A stretch of DNA of 64,000 nt from an uncultured Clostridia bacterium (GCA_944368215.1 CALVWX010000003.1:45430-109429), one strand, 5' to 3'; positions 25,274-33,487 are shown, counted from the stretch's first letter. The notes: generated from the sequence alone by a model not told the origin. Numbers and translations: made by a program.

Positions 25274-25917
25274 TTTCTGTTGACGATTTAAAATTTGACG
25301 AAAAGGGACTTATCCCTGCAGTCGTCACCGATTATTACACAAAAAAGGTTCTTACTGTTGCTTACATGAGCAGGGAAAGTCTGAAGATAAGCATGGATGA
25401 GGGCAAAACGTGTTTTTATTCGCGCAGCCGTCAAAAACTGTGGAGAAAGGGTGAAACGAGCGGCAATTTTCAGCATATAGTCAGCATTATCGCTGACTGT
25501 GACCGCGATGCGCTTACTGTTGAGGTTATAAAGGACGGCCCTGCGTGCCACCTCGGCACGGACAGCTGCTTTAACGATTATGTATACAAAAGCAACACTC
25601 TCACTCAATTTTCCGTTGACGGATTGTATGGGCTTCTTGAAGGCAGAAAGAAAGATAAGCCGCAGGGTTCGTATACGACATATTTATTTGAACAAGGTAT
25701 TGATAAAATTTTGAAGAAGGTGGGTGAGGAGTGCACGGAAGTTATTGTTGCCGGCAAGGGCGGCGACAAAGCTGAAACTACATTTGAAATAGCCGACCTT
25801 TATTATCACGTGCTTGTGCTTATGGTTCAGATGGGAATTGAACCTAAAGACGTCATTGATGAGCTGGCAAAACGCCACGTCATAGACCACAAGGTGAAAC
25901 AACAGAAGATGAAATAA
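25270..25917 (+). CDS. hisIE: Bifunctional phosphoribosyl-AMP cyclohydrolase / PR-ATP pyrophosphatase
   Basis: 215 residues. The N-terminal HisI domain (~1-105) has AYMSRESLKISMDEGKTCFYSRSRQKLWRKGETSG and the zinc/metal-ligand Cys and Asp residues (DCDRDALT...GPACH). The C-terminal HisE domain (~115-205) has the MazG-like KVGEECTEVIVAGK and EIADLYYHVLVLM. It catalyses steps 2 and 3 of the pathway and ends the operon. Confidence 0.95.
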   Translation: MISVDDLKFDEKGLIPAVVTDYYTKKVLTVAYMSRESLKISMDEGKTCFYSRSRQKLWRKGETSGNFQHIVSIIADCDRDALTVEVIKDGPACHLGTDSCFNDYVYKSNTLTQFSVDGLYGLLEGRKKDKPQGSYTTYLFEQGIDKILKKVGEECTEVIVAGKGGDKAETTFEIADLYYHVLVLMVQMGIEPKDVIDELAKRHVIDHKVKQQKMK

Positions 25918-25960
25918 ATTTACTGCGGCGGCGACAAAATTGTCGCCGCCGCAGTAAATT
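25917..25960. terminator. Terminator of the his operon
   Basis: A perfect inverted repeat with 21-bp arms (25917-25937 and 25940-25960), G+C-rich in the middle with AATTTA / TAAATT ends. It is symmetrical and could act in both directions. There is no long T-run. Confidence 0.7.
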
Positions 25961-25963
25961 CAC

Positions 25964-25992
25964 TTGACTTTGAAAATAAATTCATTTATAAT
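25964..25992 (+). promoter_or_regulatory. Promoter of tRNA-Leu(CAG)
   Basis: TTGACT (25964-25969), a 17-bp spacer and TATAAT (25987-25992), 12 bp before the tRNA. Confidence 0.8.
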
Positions 25993-26004
25993 TTCTGTCG
26001 TTAT

Positions 26005-26087
26005 GCGGATATGGCGGAATTGGCAGACGCGCAGGTTTCAGGTTCCTGTGGGCGACCGTGCAGGTTCAACTCCTGTTATCCGCACCA
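26005..26087 (+). tRNA. tRNA-Leu (anticodon CAG)
   Basis: A class II tRNA with acceptor GCGGATA / TATCCGC, an anticodon loop TTCAGGT (CAG), a variable arm, a T-arm GCAGG-TTCAACT-CCTGT and an encoded CCA. The closing pair of the anticodon stem is a T-T mismatch. A plus-strand reading frame across it (starting 25964) is a spurious translation of the tRNA. Confidence 0.93.
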
Positions 26088-26130
26088 ACAATAAAAGAGG
26101 ACAGCTTTTTGCTGTCCTCTTTTATTGTTG
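26086..26130 (+). terminator. Terminator of tRNA-Leu(CAG)
   Basis: 20-bp perfect arms (26086-26105 and 26111-26130) around a T5 loop. The left arm starts within the CCA end of the tRNA. Confidence 0.85.
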
Positions 26131-26410
26131 GTATGGGTTTAGATTATTAACAGGAGTTGAGGGGCGAGCAAGGTATTCTCAAAACAGCAGCTATCTGCTG
26201 TTTTGCCTTGCGAGGTGAGCGAGGGCATCAGGTTGCCCGACGCGGTGACCGAGCAAAGCGTTTTCCTTGCGCTTTGCGAGAAAGGTAAGTGAGCGGGAGC
26301 GAACAGTTTGCGCGTGGAAGCTGATATAAGATGTGGGTTTGAATTCAAACCGAACAGCGGACACCCGCTGTTCGCCGGGGCGCGCCGCCAAAGGCGCAAC
26401 TCCTGTCTTC
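26131..26410 (+). repeat. Hairpin-rich tRNA-tail region with T-arm copies
   Basis: No gene. An inverted copy of the tRNA T-arm (26148-26160 against 26066-26078) is followed by a chain of hairpins: GCAAGG...CCTTGC enclosing CAAAACAGCAG / CTGCTGTTTTG (26168-26211), GGGCA / TGCCC (~26223-26237), GCAAAGCG / CGCTTTGC (26253-26277), GTTTGAATTCAAAC (26337-26350) and CGAACAGCGG / CCGCTGTTCG (26351-26374). A direct copy of the T-arm (CAACTCCTGT, 26397-26406) closes it. A similar layout follows tRNA-Ser at 40533-40732. Confidence 0.6.
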
Positions 26411-26450
26411 GTTTTTGAGTTTCATAAGGATAAACACATAATTTGCCGTA

Positions 26451-26479
26451 TTGACATGAGTGCTTACTGGTGATAAAAT
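26451..26479 (+). promoter_or_regulatory. Promoter giving a probable leaderless transcript
   Basis: TTGACA (26451-26456), a 17-bp spacer and TAAAAT (26474-26479) with an upstream TG. Only six bases separate the -10 box from the ATG at 26486, and no ribosome site is present. Confidence 0.6.
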
Positions 26480-26485
26480 ATTTCT

Positions 26486-27001
26486 ATGGAAAAAATAATT
26501 TACAGGGCTAAGGGAAGAGGATATGTAGCCTGCATTGTCGCAGTTTGCGCGCTTCTTGCCGCATTGCTTGCCGTAAGTATCTGGCTGTTTGTCGCTTCGC
26601 GCATTGTCATCGCGGCAATTTTATTGATAATTGCGGCCGTCGGCGCGGTTTGGACGGCCATTGAAGTTTTTTCTTATAAATTGGTGCTTACGGATGAAGG
26701 GATTGCTCTTTCCGAAAACAGGTTTCTTGCGAGCGTCAGGCAGGAAAAAGTCGAACTGAAGTATGAAGGGCTCTGCGAACTCAAGCAGACTTACGTGGCA
26801 TGCAAAGAATATAAAACCGCCCCGGCAATCGCTCTTTTTTATTCCGACGGCATCTTCAGGTTTTTAAATGTAAAACGCTTCAGCCAGCCGCAGATAGATA
26901 TGATAATTTCAGATATAAAGCGTCTTGCCGAAGCCGGACTTGGGCGGGAAGTGTCTGTTTTGAAGCATAAAAAGGGCGAAGGTTTTGCCATTTTATATTA
27001 G
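26486..27001 (+). CDS. Two-helix membrane protein with PH-like domain
   Basis: 171 residues. Two adjacent membrane helices (~15-60, CIVAVCALLAALLAVSIWLF and IVIAAILLIIAAVGAVWTAI) are followed by a ~110-residue cytoplasmic beta-rich part beginning SYKLVLTDEGIALSE. That layout is typical of small bacterial PH-domain (YdbS/YcxB-like) membrane proteins. Function is unknown. It lies alone between tRNA-Leu and adhE. The ATG appears to coincide with the transcription start. Confidence 0.6.
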   Translation: MEKIIYRAKGRGYVACIVAVCALLAALLAVSIWLFVASRIVIAAILLIIAAVGAVWTAIEVFSYKLVLTDEGIALSENRFLASVRQEKVELKYEGLCELKQTYVACKEYKTAPAIALFYSDGIFRFLNVKRFSQPQIDMIISDIKRLAEAGLGREVSVLKHKKGEGFAILY

Positions 27002-27294
27002 GAAAATTAAGCGAGTTAAAGTTTGCGTCGCGCGGCATGAAATGCGAAATATCGGCATTATCTGCCATGCATTCTTTGTTTATTTTTTTAATTTAAAAAC
27101 TTATAAAGCGTGTCTTGGCGGCGCGCTTTTTTTATACAATGCAAAATTTTTTGTTGCAAATATCACGGTTTTGTTTGATTTGTAGGCTAAATTAGCATTG
27201 TGATTTCAATATGTCCGCAATATATGAAAGAATTTCACTAAATGTTGTAGCAAGTAACATTTTGTATCCGATTTTTAAATTATTTTTTGTGCAC
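27002..27294. other. AT-rich upstream region of adhE
   Basis: About 290 bp with no supported gene. I looked for a Rex operator (TTGTGA...TCACAA) and saw only a weak half-site near 27287. No riboswitch-like pattern is evident. Confidence 0.5.
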
Positions 27295-27323
27295 TTGACC
27301 TAAAAAAAAGTAATTGATATAAT
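27295..27323 (+). promoter_or_regulatory. Promoter of adhE
   Basis: TTGACC (27295-27300), a 17-bp spacer and TATAAT (27318-27323), with a ~70-nt leader to the adhE start. Confidence 0.75.
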
Positions 27324-27397
27324 TTTATCGATATAACCCGATTGGATTGAGGGAATATAATAAAAGAGTACTAAATTTCTCTACAGGAGTAGCTATA

Positions 27398-30010
27398 ATG
27401 GAAACCAAGTTTAATTACGGAGTCTGCGACAGCGTTGAAAAGCTCGAACAGGAACTCAAGAGGGTAAAGGCTGCGCAGAAAATTTATTCGACTTACACTC
27501 AGGAGCAGGTCGATAAAATTTTTCTTGCATGTGCCATTGCCGCGAACAAGATGAGGATACCCCTCGCAAAACTCGCCGTTGAAGAGACGGGAATGGGCGT
27601 TGTGGAGGATAAAGTCATCAAAAACCACTATGCGGCAGAGTATATTTACAACAAATACAAGTTTGCAAAGACTTGCGGCGTCATAGAAGAGGATAAGGCT
27701 TTCGGCATAAAGAAGATTGCGGAACCTATCGGCGTAATCGGTGCGGTCATTCCAACGACAAACCCTACGTCCACGGCCATCTTCAAGACCCTCCTTTGCC
27801 TTAAAACAAGAAACGGCTGCATTATAAGCCCTCACCCCAGAGCAAAGCAGAGCACCATCGCGGCGGCAAAAGTCGTTTATGAAGCGGCGGTGGAAGCCGG
27901 CGCGCCCGAAGGCATTATCAGCTGGATAGATATTCCTTCGCTTGAAATGACCAACCTTCTCATGAGGGAGTCCGACACCATTTTAGCAACAGGCGGCCCC
28001 GGTATGGTTAAAGCGGCTTATTCGTCCGGCAAACCTGCCCTTGGCGTAGGCGCGGGCAATACTCCCGCGATTATCGACGAAAGCGCAGACATTCTCCTTG
28101 CGGTGAATTCGATAATTCACTCCAAGACGTTTGATAACGGCATGATTTGCGCTTCAGAGCAGTCGGTGATAGTGTCCGATAAAATTTATAATAAGGTTAA
28201 AAAGGAATTCGCTGCGCGCGGTTGCTACTTCCTTAAAGGCGAAGAGCTCGACAAAGTGCGCAAAAAAATCATAATCAACGGCGCGCTCAATGCAAAAATT
28301 GTCGGCCAGAGCGCTTATAAAATTGCAAGCCTGTCCGGCGTCAACGTGCCCGATAGCACCAAAATTCTGATCGGCGAAGTCGAGTCGGTCGACATCTCCG
28401 AAGAGTTCGCGCACGAAAAGCTTTCCCCTGTACTCGCAATGTATAAATCTTCAAGCTTTGAAGATGCGGTTGCGAAGGCTGAACAGCTTATCGCTGACGG
28501 CGGCTACGGTCATACGTCGTCCGTCTATCTCAATGTAGCGGCTTCCAAAGATAAACTCGATTATTTCGCGGCAAAGATGAAGACCTGCCGCATCCTCGTC
28601 AATACTCCTTCGTCGCAGGGCGGCATTGGTGACCTGTACAACTTCAAACTCACTCCTTCGCTCACGCTCGGCTGCGGTTCGTGGGGCGGTAACTCCGTTT
28701 CGGAAAACGTCGGCGTCAAGCATCTTCTTAACATAAAAACAGTAGCAGAAAGGAGGGAGAATATGTTGTGGTTCAGAGCGCCCCAGAAGGTATATTTAAA
28801 GAAGGGCTGCCTGCCCGTTGCTCTCGACGAGCTCAAAACCGTCATGAACAAGAAAAAGGCTTTTATCGTAACAGACAGTTTCCTGTACAAAAACGGCTTT
28901 ACCAAATGCATAACCGACAAGCTCGATGAAATCGGCATAGCACATGCTACTTTCTTTGACGTGGCTCCCGACCCCACGTTGGCATGCGCCCTTGAAGGCG
29001 TTTCGCAGATGCGCGCCTTCGACCCAGACACAATAATCGCCATCGGCGGCGGTTCGGCAATGGATGCAGCAAAGATAATGTGGGTGCTCTATGAACATCC
29101 CGAAGCGGACTTCCTCGATATGGCAATGCGCTTCATGGATATCAGAAAGCGCGTTTACACCTTCCCCAAGATGGGCGAAAAGGCATACTTCATCGCCATT
29201 CCCACATCTGCCGGTACCGGCTCGGAGGTTACGCCCTTCGCCGTCATCACCGACGAAAAGACGGGCATCAAATATCCTCTCGCCGATTACGAGTTAATGC
29301 CCAACATGGCTATAATCGACGCAGATCTTCATATGTCGGCTCCCAAGGGACTTACCGCGGCTTCAGGTATCGATGCCGTGACGCACGCGCTTGAAGCTTA
29401 TGCTTCCATGATGGCCACCGATTATACCGATGGCCTCGCCAAGCAGGCATTGAAGGTTATATTCGAATATCTTCCCCGCGCATACGAAAACGGCCAGACC
29501 GATGTCGAAGCGAGGGAGAAGATGGCGAACGCTGCAACGGTGGCAGGTATGGCTTTCGCCAATGCCTTCCTCGGCGTATGCCACTCCATGGCTCACAAGC
29601 TCGGAGCGTTCCATCATCTGCCTCACGGCGTTGCGAATGCGCTCATGATAGACGAAGTGCTTCGTTTTAACGCCGCAGAAGCTCCTGCAAAGATGGGTAC
29701 CTTCCCGCAGTACGATCATCCCAAGACTCTTCACAGATATGCAGAAGTTGCCGAAAGTCTCGGCCTTGCGGGCAAGAACGATGAAGAAAGTCTTGAAAAT
29801 CTCATCAAGGCCATCGATGAGCTCAAGGCCAAAGTCGGCATCAAAAAGACAATCAAGGATTACGGCATAGATGAAAAAGATTTCCTCGACCGCCTCGACG
29901 AAATGACCGAACAGGCATTCGACGACCAGTGCACGGGTGCAAATCCCCGCTATCCTTTGATGAGCGAAATCAAGCAGATGTATCTCAATGCATATTACGG
30001 AAAAAATTAA
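27398..30010 (+). CDS. adhE: Bifunctional acetaldehyde-CoA / alcohol dehydrogenase
   Basis: 870 residues from the ATG at 27398 behind CAGGAG. The N-terminal ALDH domain (~1-440) has the catalytic Cys in FDNGMICASEQS. The C-terminal iron-type ADH domain (~455-870) has GGGSAMDAAK, the GTGSEVTPFAVITDE block and the iron-ligand His run HSMAHKLGAFHHLPHGVANAL. It reduces acetyl-CoA to ethanol with NADH in two steps and regenerates NAD in fermentation. Family members form spirosomes. A kinase-like gene follows after 10 bp in the same operon. Confidence 0.97.
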   Translation: METKFNYGVCDSVEKLEQELKRVKAAQKIYSTYTQEQVDKIFLACAIAANKMRIPLAKLAVEETGMGVVEDKVIKNHYAAEYIYNKYKFAKTCGVIEEDKAFGIKKIAEPIGVIGAVIPTTNPTSTAIFKTLLCLKTRNGCIISPHPRAKQSTIAAAKVVYEAAVEAGAPEGIISWIDIPSLEMTNLLMRESDTILATGGPGMVKAAYSSGKPALGVGAGNTPAIIDESADILLAVNSIIHSKTFDNGMICASEQSVIVSDKIYNKVKKEFAARGCYFLKGEELDKVRKKIIINGALNAKIVGQSAYKIASLSGVNVPDSTKILIGEVESVDISEEFAHEKLSPVLAMYKSSSFEDAVAKAEQLIADGGYGHTSSVYLNVAASKDKLDYFAAKMKTCRILVNTPSSQGGIGDLYNFKLTPSLTLGCGSWGGNSVSENVGVKHLLNIKTVAERRENMLWFRAPQKVYLKKGCLPVALDELKTVMNKKKAFIVTDSFLYKNGFTKCITDKLDEIGIAHATFFDVAPDPTLACALEGVSQMRAFDPDTIIAIGGGSAMDAAKIMWVLYEHPEADFLDMAMRFMDIRKRVYTFPKMGEKAYFIAIPTSAGTGSEVTPFAVITDEKTGIKYPLADYELMPNMAIIDADLHMSAPKGLTAASGIDAVTHALEAYASMMATDYTDGLAKQALKVIFEYLPRAYENGQTDVEAREKMANAATVAGMAFANAFLGVCHSMAHKLGAFHHLPHGVANALMIDEVLRFNAAEAPAKMGTFPQYDHPKTLHRYAEVAESLGLAGKNDEESLENLIKAIDELKAKVGIKKTIKDYGIDEKDFLDRLDEMTEQAFDDQCTGANPRYPLMSEIKQMYLNAYYGKN

Positions 30011-30020
30011 GGAGGAAAAT

Positions 30021-30770
30021 ATGAGCGAAAAGATTATAGTAGCCGAAATGCCCGGTAAAAAACTCTACCGCGACGGCGATTACGCCGTAAAGGAGTTTGA
30101 CGCGGGATATTCCAAGGCAGATATTTTAAACGAAGCACTCAATCAGGCAAGAGTAGAGGAAACTGACCTCAACATACCCAAAATTCATGCCGTTCAGGTT
30201 GTGGACGGCAAGTGGGCGATTGTTATGGACTACATAGAAGGGGTTACGCTCAACAAGCTAATGCACGAGCATCCCGAAAAGGAAGATGAATACCTCAATA
30301 TGTTCGTCGACCTTCAGCGCACGGTGCTCTCCAAAAAGGTGCCCATGCTCAACAAGCTCAAGGATAAAATGCAGGCGAGAATAAGCGGCGCCGCGCTCGA
30401 CGCCACGACGAGGTACGATCTCCACACGCGTCTCGACGCTCTTCCCAAGCACCTAAATCTCTGCCACGGCGACTTTCATCCCTGCAACATAATAATCTCG
30501 CCCGACGGCACGCCTTACATCATAGACTGGTCGCATGCAACGCAGGGCAATTCTTCCGCCGACGTTGCAAGAACTTATCTTTCGTTCTACCTCGACGGCA
30601 AAAAGGAACTCGCCGAAAAATATCTCAATCTCTATTGCAAAAAATCGGATACCGCAAAGCAGTATGTGCAGAAGTGGATACCCATTGTTGCGGCTTCCCG
30701 CCTTACAAAGGCAAAGCCCGGTGAAGAACAATTCCTTCGCACATGGATTGACGTAGTCGATTATGAATAA
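30021..30770 (+). CDS. APH/choline-kinase-family phosphotransferase
   Basis: 249 residues from the ATG at 30021 with AGGAGG just upstream. It shows the kinase-like fold of aminoglycoside/choline phosphotransferases: an N-lobe with DYAVKEFD, IVMDYIEGVTL at the hinge, the catalytic loop HGDFHPCNIII and the metal Asp in YIIDWSHA. The substrate is unknown; its neighbours (adhE, nfnAB) give no resistance context, so a metabolic small molecule is more likely than an antibiotic. It is cotranscribed with adhE and followed by a terminator. Confidence 0.8.
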   Translation: MSEKIIVAEMPGKKLYRDGDYAVKEFDAGYSKADILNEALNQARVEETDLNIPKIHAVQVVDGKWAIVMDYIEGVTLNKLMHEHPEKEDEYLNMFVDLQRTVLSKKVPMLNKLKDKMQARISGAALDATTRYDLHTRLDALPKHLNLCHGDFHPCNIIISPDGTPYIIDWSHATQGNSSADVARTYLSFYLDGKKELAEKYLNLYCKKSDTAKQYVQKWIPIVAASRLTKAKPGEEQFLRTWIDVVDYE

Positions 30771-30809
30771 TAAAATAAGACTTGCTGTAAAAGCAAGTCT
30801 TATTTTATT
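30769..30809 (+). terminator. Terminator of the adhE operon
   Basis: 17-bp arms AATAAAATAAGACTTGC and its complement (30769-30785 and 30793-30809) around a 7-base loop, ending in T-rich sequence. Confidence 0.85.
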
Positions 30810-30836
30810 GATTTTTACACGGAAAAATTATATAAT
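30808..30836 (+). promoter_or_regulatory. Promoter overlapping the adhE terminator
   Basis: TTGATT (30808-30813), a 17-bp spacer and TATAAT (30831-30836). The predicted start is only about two bases before the ATG at 30845. Confidence 0.6.
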
Positions 30837-30844
30837 TTATTTAT

Positions 30845-31099
30845 ATGTACGATGTGTTGTGTTTTGTCAGGGTGCAGTTTCCCGATGACCCCAATGTTGC
30901 CGATATGAAGTATTGGTATTTGTGTCCGTTTGACGGTGCCGTTGCGGGCGATCATGTGATTGCGCCGCTCGGCAGACATAACCGCACGCAGGAAGGAGTG
31001 ATTTGTGAAGTGCGGATTACCGAAGATTACAACGCTCCCTTTCCGTTGTACCTTATAAAGAGCATACGTAAGCTTATTAAACCTGAAAAGGAGTGTTGA
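30845..31099 (+). CDS. Small protein resembling the PriA 3'-DNA-binding domain
   Basis: 84 residues. The sequence VLCFVRVQF...KYWYLCPF...AVAGDHVIAPLGRHNRTQEGVICEV has the beta-barrel pattern of the N-terminal (3'-end binding) domain of the primosomal helicase PriA, but nothing follows it. It is the first gene before nfnA (4 bp apart) and so probably in the nfnAB operon. A role in DNA repair or as a redox-operon accessory cannot be told from sequence. It lacks a clear ribosome site and its transcript may be near-leaderless. Confidence 0.55.
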   Translation: MYDVLCFVRVQFPDDPNVADMKYWYLCPFDGAVAGDHVIAPLGRHNRTQEGVICEVRITEDYNAPFPLYLIKSIRKLIKPEKEC

Positions 31100-31103
31100 C
31101 TTT

Positions 31104-31946
31104 ATGTACAAGATTGCAAAAAAACGCATACTTAACCCCACAGTCACGATGATGGATATAGAAGCTCCGCTCGTTGCCAAAAAGGGGTTGGCGGGTCAGT
31201 TTATAATCCTTCGAGTCGACAAAGACGGCGAAAGAATTCCGCTGACAATCGCGGGCTGCGACCGTGAGAACGGCACCGTTAAAATAATCTTTCAGGTCGT
31301 CGGTGCAACCACTATGGCGCTCAATCAAAAGAATGAGGGGGACTACATAGAAGATTTTGTCGGTCCTCTCGGCCGCCCGACAAAGACGGAAGGCATCAAA
31401 AAAGTGTGCATCGTCGGCGGCGGCGTGGGTTGCGCTATCGCCCTGCCTGTCGCGCAGGAATTTCACAATCTCGGCGCGGAAGTGCATTCCATAGTGGGAT
31501 TCAGAAATAAAGACCTCGTAATTTTAGAGGATGAGTTTAAAGCTTGTTCGGATAAGCTCACCATAATGACTGACGACGGCAGCTATGGCAGACACGGCGT
31601 TGTAACGCTTCCGCTTAAAGAAGCTTTGGAGAGCGGCGAAAAGTATGACGAAGTAATCGCTATCGGCCCTGTAATAATGATGAAGTTTGTCGTCGCCACG
31701 ACAAAGTCGTTCGGCGTTCCCACTACAGTTTCGATGAATCCCATAATGATAGACGGAACGGGCATGTGCGGCGGCTGCAGACTTACGGTCGGCGGAAAAA
31801 CAAAATTTGCCTGCGTTGACGGTCCTGATTTTGACGGCTTCGAAGTCGATTTCGACGAGGCGATGGAGCGCTCTACGATGTACTCCGATTTTGAAAAACA
31901 CGAGCGGGAAGAGGCCTGCAACCTCTTCGCAAAGGAGGTGCAATAA
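31104..31946 (+). CDS. nfnA: NADH-dependent ferredoxin:NADP oxidoreductase subunit A
   Basis: 280 residues, ferredoxin-NADP-reductase fold with FAD domain (~1-95, GQFIILRVDKDGERIPLTI), NAD domain (~100-210, CIVGGGVGCAIALPVA) and a C-terminal [2Fe-2S] segment with Cys in GMCGGCRLTV and FACVDGPDFDG. With the next gene it forms NfnAB, an electron-bifurcating transhydrogenase linking NADH, NADPH and ferredoxin. The same fold occurs in sulfide dehydrogenase and dihydroorotate dehydrogenase electron-transfer subunits; the gltA-like partner favours Nfn. Confidence 0.88.
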   Translation: MYKIAKKRILNPTVTMMDIEAPLVAKKGLAGQFIILRVDKDGERIPLTIAGCDRENGTVKIIFQVVGATTMALNQKNEGDYIEDFVGPLGRPTKTEGIKKVCIVGGGVGCAIALPVAQEFHNLGAEVHSIVGFRNKDLVILEDEFKACSDKLTIMTDDGSYGRHGVVTLPLKEALESGEKYDEVIAIGPVIMMKFVVATTKSFGVPTTVSMNPIMIDGTGMCGGCRLTVGGKTKFACVDGPDFDGFEVDFDEAMERSTMYSDFEKHEREEACNLFAKEVQ

Positions 31947-33364
31947 TGGCTATTCAACCTAAAAAGCACGAAATGCCCGTGCAGGAAGCGTCTGTAAGAG
32001 CGCATAATTTCAAGGAAGTAGCCCTCGGCTATACCCCCGAAATTGCCGTGGCCGAAGCACAGAGGTGCCTTAACTGCAAAAACCGCCCCTGTGTTGAAGG
32101 CTGCCCCGTAAATATTTACATTCCCGAATTTATCTCAAAGGTAAAAGAAAGCGATTTTGAAGGCGCATACAATATAATTTCCCAATCGTCATCTCTTCCC
32201 GCGGTGTGCGGCAGGGTTTGCCCTCAGGAAACCCAGTGCGAGAGCAAGTGTACGCTCGGCATAAAGTTTGAACCCGTCGGCATCGGCAGACTTGAACGTT
32301 TTGTCGCAGATTACCACAATGAACATTTTAAGGGCGAACTCAGCGTGCCCGCGTCAAACGGCCACAAAGTTGCCGTCATCGGTTCGGGACCTTCTGGCCT
32401 TACATGTGCGGGCGACCTCGCCAAAAATGGATATAAAGTCACCGTTTTTGAAGCGTTGCACCTTGCGGGCGGCGTTCTCGTGTATGGTATTCCCGAATTC
32501 AGGCTGCCCAAGGCCATAGTCGAAAAGGAAGTCGATACTTTAAAAAAATACGGCGTGGACGTTGAAACTAACGTCGTTATAGGAAAAACTCTCACCATAG
32601 ACGAATTGTTTGAAGACGGTTACGAAGCTGTGTTTATAGGTTCGGGCGCGGGTCTGCCCAGATTTATGGGAATCCCCGGCGAGAGCCTGAAGGGCGTTTA
32701 CTCGGCAAATGAATTTTTAACGCGCAGCAATTTGATGAAAGCTTACGACGGCCACAGCCATACGCCCATAATGCATGCAAAAACCGTTGCAGTAGTCGGC
32801 GGAGGCAATGTTGCCATGGACGCCGCGCGTACAGCTTTGAGACTGGGCGCCGACCATGTTTACATAATCTATCGCAGGTCTATGGAAGAAATTCCCGCAA
32901 GAAAGGAAGAAGTTGAGCACGCCGAGGAAGAAGGAATTGAATTTAAGATCCTGAATAACCCCGTTGAAATTCTCGGTTACCACAACCCCGATGACCGCCG
33001 CGATCCGAAAAACGGGTTTGTTACAGGCATAAAAGTTATTAAATGTGAACTCGGCGAGCCTGACGAAAAGGGCAGGCGCCGTCCCGTTGAAGTTCCCGGA
33101 AGCGAATATGTCATTCCTGTCGACTGCGTGATTATGGCCATAGGAACGAGCCCCAATCCGCTCATAAAAAATACTACGCAGGGTCTCGACGTCAATAAGC
33201 ACGGCGGCATCATTGTAGAAGAAGAGACAGGCAAAACTTCAAAGGAAGGCGTTTATGCAGGCGGCGATGCCGTCACGGGCGCGGCTACCGTTATTCTTGC
33301 AATGGGTGCGGGAAAAACTGCGGCGCACGCGATAGATGAATACATACAGGGCAAAAATCAATAA
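31946..33364 (+). CDS. nfnB: NADH-dependent ferredoxin:NADP oxidoreductase subunit B
   Basis: 472 residues of the glutamate-synthase-beta-like family (often annotated gltA). The N-terminal Cys clusters CLNCKNRPCVEGCP and CGRVCPQETQCESKC bind two [4Fe-4S] clusters. FAD is bound by VIGSGPSGLTCAGDLAKNGY, and NADPH by VVGGGNVAMDAART. The C-terminal AGGDAVTGAATVILAMGAGKTAA closes the FAD site. No glutamate synthase large subunit is nearby. It overlaps nfnA by one base behind AGGAGG. Confidence 0.9.
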   Translation: MAIQPKKHEMPVQEASVRAHNFKEVALGYTPEIAVAEAQRCLNCKNRPCVEGCPVNIYIPEFISKVKESDFEGAYNIISQSSSLPAVCGRVCPQETQCESKCTLGIKFEPVGIGRLERFVADYHNEHFKGELSVPASNGHKVAVIGSGPSGLTCAGDLAKNGYKVTVFEALHLAGGVLVYGIPEFRLPKAIVEKEVDTLKKYGVDVETNVVIGKTLTIDELFEDGYEAVFIGSGAGLPRFMGIPGESLKGVYSANEFLTRSNLMKAYDGHSHTPIMHAKTVAVVGGGNVAMDAARTALRLGADHVYIIYRRSMEEIPARKEEVEHAEEEGIEFKILNNPVEILGYHNPDDRRDPKNGFVTGIKVIKCELGEPDEKGRRRPVEVPGSEYVIPVDCVIMAIGTSPNPLIKNTTQGLDVNKHGGIIVEEETGKTSKEGVYAGGDAVTGAATVILAMGAGKTAAHAIDEYIQGKNQ

Positions 33365-33405
33365 AGCCTGAGCATAAAAATAATAAAATTCCCGTAATAT
33401 TAATA

Positions 33406-33440
33406 AAGCGGGCGGAAACATAAAATCCGCCCGTTTATTT
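33406..33440 (+). terminator. Terminator after nfnB
   Basis: Stem CGGGCGGA / TCCGCCCG (33409-33416 and 33426-33433) followed by TTTATTT. Confidence 0.8.
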
Positions 33441-33471
33441 AAAAAAAATTATACAAACAATAGTTTAAAAT

Positions 33472-33487
33472 CGTTTCACGGGAAACG
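33472..33487. other. parS-like palindrome
   Basis: CGTTTCACGGGAAACG matches the ParB-site consensus TGTTTCACGTGAAACA at 13 of 16 positions and keeps both GTTTC / GAAAC arms. It lies in the otherwise featureless AT-rich stretch between nfnB and the next gene. Confidence 0.35.

Noticed and set aside
25964-26218. Plus-strand frame reading IWRNWQTRRFQVP
   Set aside because: It is a translation of the tRNA-Leu gene and its terminator.
27250-27330. Rex operator upstream of adhE
   Set aside because: Only one weak half-site (TTGTG) is seen; no inverted TTGTGA/TCACAA pair.
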